Below, in pieces: positions 61,214 through 64,000 of a DNA stretch of 64,000 nucleotides. Each line of letters starts with the position of its first letter. Positions within the stretch are counted from its first letter, which is position 1. Location: assembly GCF_044466355.1 (NCBI RefSeq), contig NZ_JBITMQ010000019.1, forward strand, positions 124,001 through 188,000. The letters run 5' to 3'. A program made the translations under genes and the position numbers. The notes beneath the pieces were generated by a model. The model saw only the letters and a program-made list of their open reading frames with translations. It searched no databases and had not been told where the DNA came from. The stretch comes from Actinophytocola sp044466355 (GTDB lineage: Bacteria; Actinomycetota; Actinomycetes; Mycobacteriales; Pseudonocardiaceae).

Positions 61214-61244
61214 CGCCCCCGGTGCCGGTTCGGTGCCGGGGGCG
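61214..61244 (+). terminator. hairpin terminator after the hbhA-like gene
   Basis: CGCCCCCGGTGCCG (61214-61227) and CGGTGCCGGGGGCG (61231-61244) pair over 14 bp with two G-T pairs and a 3-base loop. No T-tract. It separates the two-gene unit from the DUF2516 gene, which then needs its own promoter (TAGTCT at about 61293, very close to its start). Confidence 0.7.
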
Positions 61245-61304
61245 TGGCATGTCCACGCACCGGTCCGCTGGTCACGACGCGGCGTCCGCACGTAGTCTGG
61301 GTGG

Positions 61305-61598
61305 GTGCCGGCAGAAGCGTTGTGGATCCTCTGGATCATCAAGTGGCTCGCGGTCCCCGTCGGGGTCTACGCGTTCATCCACGCATTGATGCAGCGTCCG
61401 GACGCCTACACCGCGATCGACAGAATGACGAAACCGGCCTGGCTGGGCATCACCGCGGGCGGCACCGTGGCGTTGATCCTCTTCGACGCCGCGAGCATCG
61501 GCCTGATGTTCTGGATCGCGGGTCTCGTGGCCGTGCTCGTGTACATCGTGGACGTGCGACCGCGGCTCATCGAGGTGCAACGCGGGAACCGCTGGTGA
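61305..61598 (+). CDS. DUF2516 membrane protein, Rv0476-like
   Basis: 97 residues, GTG start. WILWIIKWLAVPVGVYAFIH, a short loop with DRMTKPAWL, LGITAGGTVALILF and MFWIAGLVAVLVYIVDVRPR form three to four membrane helices, and RPRLIEV is a typical DUF2516 end. It keeps the order seen in mycobacteria (Rv0474-Rv0475-Rv0476). Function unknown. GTGA overlap couples it to the YbaK-like gene. Confidence 0.85.
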   Translation: MPAEALWILWIIKWLAVPVGVYAFIHALMQRPDAYTAIDRMTKPAWLGITAGGTVALILFDAASIGLMFWIAGLVAVLVYIVDVRPRLIEVQRGNRW

Positions 61599-62137
61599 AG
61601 TGGACGATCGCGGGCTCGCTGACCGTCGAGCCCGCCGCCGAACACCCGGAACTGCTGGCCGACCCCGTCGCGAAGGCCCTCGCCGCGCTACCGGACCCCG
61701 GCGACGTCGGCGTCGCCGCGATCGACCCGGAGCTCGCCGACACGGCCGCGTTCTGCGAGGCGTACGGCTCACCGCTGACCGCGTCCGCGAACTGCGTGGT
61801 CGTGTCGGGCAAGCGCGCCGGTGAGGAACGGTTCGCGGCGTGCCTCGTGCTGGCGACGACCCGCGCGGACGTGAACGGGACCGTGCGCAAGCGCCTCGAC
61901 GTCCGGAAGGCGTCCTTCGCGCCGATGGACACCGCGGTGGAGCTGACCGGGATGGCGTACGGCGGCATCACGCCGCTGGGACTGCCCCCGGAATGGCCGC
62001 TGCTTATCGACGCGGCGGTCGCGGCCGCCCCGGAACTGGTCGTCGGCAGCGGCATCCGCGGCAGCAAGCTCCTGATCCCGGGCCCGACACTGGCCACACT
62101 CCCGAACGCCGAGGTCATCGAGTCCCTGGGCCGCTGA
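61595..62137 (+). CDS. YbaK/EbsC-type aminoacyl-tRNA deacylase-like protein
   Basis: 180 residues from GTG at 61595. The YbaK/ProRS-editing fold is visible in ANCVVVSGKRAGEERFAACL, KRLDVRKASFAPMDTAVELT and GMAYGGITPLGLPPEWPLLI with the closing LVVGSGIRGSKLLIPG. The Lys in RKASFAP corresponds to the substrate-binding Lys of the family. Such enzymes hydrolyse mischarged Cys/Ala-tRNA(Pro). An N-terminal extension (SLTVEPAAEHPELLADPVAK) is typical of actinomycete members. Confidence 0.85.
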   Translation: MKWTIAGSLTVEPAAEHPELLADPVAKALAALPDPGDVGVAAIDPELADTAAFCEAYGSPLTASANCVVVSGKRAGEERFAACLVLATTRADVNGTVRKRLDVRKASFAPMDTAVELTGMAYGGITPLGLPPEWPLLIDAAVAAAPELVVGSGIRGSKLLIPGPTLATLPNAEVIESLGR

Positions 62138-62170
62138 CGCACCGAAGGGCCCCTCGATCACGTCCCTCAA

Positions 62171-62214
62171 TCTTGTCATCGCCAAGATTCGTCGCTATCT
62201 TGTCAGTGACAAGA
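62171..62214. promoter_or_regulatory. twin operators before the SCO6745-family gene
   Basis: TCTTGTCAGTGACAAGA (62198-62214) is a perfect palindrome. TCTTGTCATCGCCAAGA (62171-62187) is a related 17-mer with intact outer halves. Starts are 27 bp apart. They end 15 bases before the ATG at 62230, so they sit over the promoter. The half-site TCTTG resembles sites of small winged-helix or TetR regulators. Confidence 0.65.
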
Positions 62215-62229
62215 CTGAAGGGGGATCCG

Positions 62230-63081
62230 ATGAGTGTCGACCTGGGATTGGTCCGGCAGATGTGGCGGCTCATGGAGCCGGTGCACGCGCTCGTGTACTA
62301 CGCGCCGGAGGTGTTCGCCCGCTTCGCGAAGCTGGGCTTCGACACTGAAACGCGGTGGCCGAGCTACTTCCCGCTCCGCTCGGCGCCGCTCGGCGCGGTC
62401 GGGCCGGAACTGGTCGCCGCCACCTTCTACAGCTTCAACCCCGCCATGGTCCGCGAGCACATTCCGGCCGCCTGGCGGACCGCCACGCCCGACGACGTCC
62501 TCGCCGCCCGCCGCGACGGCGTCGACGAGGCGCTCGGCACGCTCACCACCGCCATCGACCTGCGCGAGGCTGTCGACCTCGCCCGCCGCCTCGTCGACGG
62601 CGTCAGCACGGTCGGCCGTCCCCTCGGCGCCGCCAACGCCGACCTGCCGTGGCCGGACGAGCCGCACCTGGCCCTGTGGCACGCGGCCACCGTCCTGCGT
62701 GAGATTCGCGGCGACGGGCACGTGGCCGCGCTGCTCACCGCGGGGCTCGACCCCGTCGAGTCGCTGGTCTCGTTCGCGGGCGTCGGTGCCGCGCCACGGG
62801 CGGTGTTCGCCAGTCGCGGCTGGTCCGACGAGGACTGGGACGCCGCCGCGCGCAGGCTCGTCGAGCGGGGCTGGCTCGACGAGGACGGCTCCGCCACCGA
62901 CGCGGGCCACGCGGGCCGCGACGAGGTCGAGCGCATGACCGACGAACTGGCCGCCCCCGCCTACCGGGCGCTGGGCGCGGAACAGTTGGGACGGTTCGCG
63001 CAACTCGTCATGCCGGTCACCATGGCGGTCGTCCACACCGGTCTGTTGCCGCGACAGAGCACGCTCGGGCTGAGTCGCTGA
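62230..63081 (+). CDS. SCO6745-family protein
   Basis: 283 residues, with AAGGGGG before ATG. LVRQMWRLMEPVHALVYYAP, RSAPLGAVGPELVAATFYSF and PWPDEPHLALWHAATVLREI are the family hallmarks; the end (RLVERGWLDEDGSATDAGHA) resembles the wing of a MarR-type winged helix. The family is common in Streptomyces and relatives and unassigned. The wing-like part and the operators upstream would fit autoregulation, an inference. Confidence 0.75.
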   Translation: MSVDLGLVRQMWRLMEPVHALVYYAPEVFARFAKLGFDTETRWPSYFPLRSAPLGAVGPELVAATFYSFNPAMVREHIPAAWRTATPDDVLAARRDGVDEALGTLTTAIDLREAVDLARRLVDGVSTVGRPLGAANADLPWPDEPHLALWHAATVLREIRGDGHVAALLTAGLDPVESLVSFAGVGAAPRAVFASRGWSDEDWDAAARRLVERGWLDEDGSATDAGHAGRDEVERMTDELAAPAYRALGAEQLGRFAQLVMPVTMAVVHTGLLPRQSTLGLSR

Positions 63082-63100
63082 AAGGGTCGCTGATGTGGGC

Positions 63101-63135
63101 GGGCGGGAAGCCCGCCGCACGCGAACTTCCCGCCC
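63101..63135. terminator. hairpin between convergent genes
   Basis: GGGCGGGAAG (63101-63110) and CTTCCCGCCC (63126-63135) form a perfect 10-bp stem with a 15-base loop, 20 bases past the SCO6745-family stop and before the stop of the minus-strand oxygenase gene. Confidence 0.7.
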
Positions 63136-63179
63136 TCGTTGATTGGCTTGAGGCCCCAAGAAGTAAGACGCCGCACAGA

Positions 63180-64000
63180 TCAGAAAGGTTGCGTCAGCTC
63201 GCCACGCAGTTGCGGGAAGACTTTCGCGACCTTCGCTGTCAGGTAGTCGCCGTAGGTGCCCTCGAACGCGAGCGGTGACTGACCGTCCCACCGGCGTCGC
63301 CCGTCCTGCCCGACGGCCGCGCGGTCGGGCAGCGGCGGCACCTCGGCGCCGAAGTCCGGGTCGAAGAAGAAGGGGAACGACAGCCGGTCCCTTCCGGACG
63401 TGTTCCGCACCCGGTGCGGCGTCGACCGGTACCAGCCGCCGGTGAGCCGTTCGAGCATGTCGCCGATGTTGCACACGAACGTGTCCGGCAGTGGCGGCGC
63501 GTCGACCCACCCGTCCGGCGTGTGCACCTGGAGGCCGCCGTTGTCGTCCTGCAGCAGCAACGTGAGCAGCCCGTAGTCGGTGTGCTCGCCGACGCCCCAG
63601 CCCGGGTCGTCGGCGGGCGCGGGCGGGTAGTGGAAGATCCGGAACAGCACGGTCGGGTTCGCGGTGTACCCGGCGGAGAAGTAGTCGGGCGCGAGGCCCA
63701 GGCTCGCCGCCACACCCCGCAGCACGTCCTGTGCCACGCGTGTCATCTCGTCCAGATAGGTCAGCACGAGCGAGCGCAGCTCCGGCACCTGGCGCGGGAA
63801 GAGGTTGGGGCCGTGCAACGGAAGCGGATGCCCGGCGGGCACTTCCGCGCCGAAGTACAGACCCTCCTTGCGGTCCTCCTCGCCGGACGTGAGCTCCGCG
63901 CCGACCGGGAACCAGCCGCGCCACGCCTTGCCGCCGCGGGCCATCGCGATCTCGTCCTTCTCGTTCTCCGGCAAGGCGAAGAACTCCCGTGCCGCCGCGT
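63180..64000 (-). CDS. isopenicillin-N-synthase-like 2OG-Fe(II) oxygenase, N-terminus cut off
   Basis: About 273 codons lie in the window; the frame is open to the edge (REFFALPENEKDEIAMARGG is the N-terminal DIOX_N region) so the true start is beyond 64000. The jelly-roll core has the iron triad His and Asp in GVGEHTDYGLLTLLLQDDNG and His in YRSTPHRVRNTSG, with Arg-x-Ser (GRDRLSFPFFF) for 2-oxoglutarate. Family members hydroxylate, desaturate or cyclise small substrates; no pathway neighbours are visible here. Confidence 0.85.
   Translation of the reverse strand, partial: AAAREFFALPENEKDEIAMARGGKAWRGWFPVGAELTSGEEDRKEGLYFGAEVPAGHPLPLHGPNLFPRQVPELRSLVLTYLDEMTRVAQDVLRGVAASLGLAPDYFSAGYTANPTVLFRIFHYPPAPADDPGWGVGEHTDYGLLTLLLQDDNGGLQVHTPDGWVDAPPLPDTFVCNIGDMLERLTGGWYRSTPHRVRNTSGRDRLSFPFFFDPDFGAEVPPLPDRAAVGQDGRRRWDGQSPLAFEGTYGDYLTAKVAKVFPQLRGELTQPF

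Overview
The window is high-GC actinomycete chromosome. Frequent GTG/TTG starts, ATGA/GTGA start-stop overlaps, an XRE + DUF397 pair, a PadR-controlled ABC transporter and an Rv0474-Rv0476-like trio (HTH regulator, HbhA-like protein, DUF2516) point to Pseudonocardiales, of the Lentzea/Saccharothrix kind; that placement is inference. No rRNA, tRNA, CRISPR array, prophage or intact insertion sequence was seen.

Region 1 (1-6464 and 18438-37835) is an exopolysaccharide locus in two arms. The left arm reads rightwards: DUF4910 aminopeptidase-like protein, Wzx-type flippase, GT2, pyruvyl transferase, methyltransferase, RmlC-like epimerase and a class III aminotransferase. The right arm is one long leftward train: GDP-mannose and GT4 enzymes, two Wzz proteins carrying degenerate kinase domains, AsnB, a bi-domain oxidoreductase, a heparinase/alginate-lyase-like protein, a beta-helix lipoprotein, methyltransferase, Wzy-like polymerase, GT4 and a nucleotidyltransferase. 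A divergent UDP-glucose dehydrogenase borders it. Two sugar-nucleotide dehydrogenases suggest a uronic-acid polymer with pyruvyl, methyl and amino-sugar decoration.

Region 2 (about 11.1-17.2 kb) sits between those arms and is the most interesting part: a lasso peptide cluster of the kinase-containing, paeninodin-like type. It has a PqqD-like recognition protein (B1), a transglutaminase-like leader protease (B2), an HPr-kinase-like tailoring kinase, an ABC exporter, a 46-residue precursor ending in Ser, and a cyclase that lacks the usual N-terminal glutaminase domain. An XRE/DUF397 regulatory module with two small genes interrupts it. A tandemly duplicated histidine kinase and its response regulator lie just upstream.

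Region 3 (37.8-64 kb) is mostly conserved chromosome: a Clp_N/HTH pair divergent from a PP2C-like gene over twin operators, a MocR/YczE divergent pair, a class I aminotransferase, DUF445, a PadR/ABC operon, secreted esterases, two MFS transporters, a GAF/PucR-type regulator, the Rv0474-like trio, a YbaK-type deacylase, an SCO6745-family protein and a partial 2OG-Fe(II) oxygenase.

Three repeat systems stand out. Large 108-bp hairpin units form two intergenic arrays (6484-7065 and 39450-39820). An exactly 93-bp-periodic array lies in frame inside the bi-domain oxidoreductase gene (27314-27826). Several short palindromic operators and intergenic hairpin terminators can also be placed.
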